This document shows positions 63,149 to 64,000 of a stretch of DNA of 64,000 nucleotides, in pieces. The translations under genes were made by a program, and so were the position numbers. The stretch is from Notolepis coatsorum (lineage: Eukaryota; Chordata; Actinopteri; Aulopiformes; Paralepididae): assembly GCA_963971535.1 (NCBI GenBank), contig OZ020588.1, forward strand, positions 119,220,005 through 119,284,004, in the 5' to 3' direction. Below the pieces are notes generated by a model. It ran no database searches and was not told the origin of the DNA. It saw only the letters and a program-made list of their open reading frames with translations. The first letter of the stretch is position 1. Each line of letters starts with the position of its first letter.

Positions 63149-63891
63149 AAGAAGGTGAACAGTGACAAGACGGAACTTCTCATTATTGGCACCAAAACCA
63201 CCCTCACCAGATCCGGACCCATCACACTCACCATCAACAACTCCACCATCACCCCCTCCCCCGTAGTCCGAAACCTTGATGTCCTCCTTGACCCCACCCT
63301 CTCATTTGACCCCCACTTCCGCTCCATCGTAAAAATATCTTACTTTCACCTCCGCAACATTGCAAAAATCCGTCACTGCCTCTCCCCCCTGCTGCTGAAT
63401 CCCTCATTCACGCCTTCATCTCCTCCCGCCTGGACTATTGCAACTCCCTCCTCACTGGCATCACCTCCCGCTCCCTCCATAAACTGCAAATGGTCCAAAA
63501 CTCAGCCGCCCGCCTCCTCACTAACACCCGGTCCCGTGAACACATCACTCCTGTCCTCCACTCTCTCCACTGGCTCCCGATCAAACACTGCATACACTTT
63601 AAAACACTACTCCTCACCTTCAAAGCCCTCCACAGCCTGGCCCCCCCCTACCTGACTGATCTCCTTCTTCCCTACCGCCCCACCCGTTCCCTCCGGTCCT
63701 CCTCCACTGCCTCCTTCACTGTCCCGACATCCAAACTCAAAAACTTTGGAGATCGGGCCTTCTCTCACACTGCACCCCGACTCTGGAACTCCTTCCCCCA
63801 GTCCATCAGAGACTCCCCTACACTCTCCACCTTCAAAGCTTGCCTCAAAACCCACCTGTTCTCCCTTGCCTTCAACCCCCCCCACCCATAA
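63149..63891 (+). pseudogene. L2 ORF2 C-terminal region
   Basis: The frame resumes the L2 broken at 58180: LNSDKTELLIIGT-type sequence (VNSDKTELLIIGTKTTLTRS), LDVLLDPTLSFDPHF and FHLRNIAKIRHCLSP. A frameshift near 63400 moves it to the frame that reads [38 protein letters not shown] and FSHTAPRLWNSFPQSIRDSP, with a stop at 63891. The LHWLPI and PRLWNS blocks are typical of L2. Confidence 0.82.
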
Positions 63892-64000
63892 ACCCCCCCC
63901 CCCCCCCCCTCCAACCTGATTGATGTCTGTCTCCAGTCTTTTTGTGCTATCATCCTGTCTTCCCTGTTCCCCCCATGGTCTCATGTTCCCTTTGTTTTGT

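Larger units (their letters stand above)
54700..64000 (+). mobile_element. L2-type LINE, decayed, split by nested LINEs, runs off window
   Basis: Endonuclease (55047-56765), RT (57373-58179) and C-terminal pieces (63149-63891) belong to one plus-strand element. Bases 58181-63148 are a later minus-strand insertion. YADDTQIY is the RT box typical of L2. The 3' untranslated part begins at 63892 with a poly(C) run and continues past the window end. The 5' limit near 54700 is a guess. Confidence 0.8.

Overview
This 64-kb window looks like an intergenic, transposon-saturated stretch of a ray-finned fish genome. The evidence is the mix of repeats: long (CA)n tracts, a V-SINE, Rex1-, L2- and L1/Tx1-type LINEs, a BEL/Pao element, a gypsy element, several hAT and TTAA-target MITEs, and a CACTA-type DNA transposon carrying a zinc-finger transposase. 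I found no convincing conserved host gene. Nearly all coding sequence belongs to mobile elements or their remains.

Layout. (1) 110-14180: a candidate ~14-kb CACTA/Mirage/Chapaev (CMC) element. Both ends start CACTGAAAAAA, and it sits inside a (CA)n microsatellite. On the minus strand it holds a four-zinc-finger transposase (8536-11355) and a second, broken gene (8330 down to 5556). It also carries large satellite blocks and nested insertions, including a foldback element full of a 17-bp minisatellite, part of which was copied into the second gene. (2) 14.9-21.3 kb: a 5'-truncated Rex1-like LINE, a perfect 63-bp inverted repeat, an unassigned AT-rich stretch, a 267-bp (TTTA)n tract and two L1 relics. 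(3) 21406-30388: a young BEL/Pao retrotransposon with near-identical LTRs, a 5-bp TSD, a tRNA-Tyr-type primer site and a polyprotein interrupted by one stop codon. It landed in a hairpin repeat. (4) 31.1-32.3 kb: an L1 relic. (5) 32536-39291: a full-length L1/Tx1-type LINE with both ORFs open and a 13-bp TSD, inserted in the 3' end of an older L2-like LINE. (6) 39.3-42.2 kb: two SINEs, a large hairpin, a LINE tail and a hAT-like MITE. (7) 42.6-54.5 kb: an old minus-strand L1 cut by a TTAA-target MITE, a hAT MITE and two hAT elements inserted side by side at the same 8-bp target (GTACTAAT). The second hAT contains a Rex1-like LINE, a hairpin repeat and an internally deleted gypsy element. (8) 54.7-64.0 kb: a decayed L2 LINE split by another LINE that is itself split by a third.

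The genes do not form one pathway. The elements that look most recently active are the L1 and the BEL element. The most unusual structure is the CMC element, because its 275-bp satellite appears to have been made from the 5' end of its own transposase gene. Family names are from recognition of motifs and have not been checked against any database.
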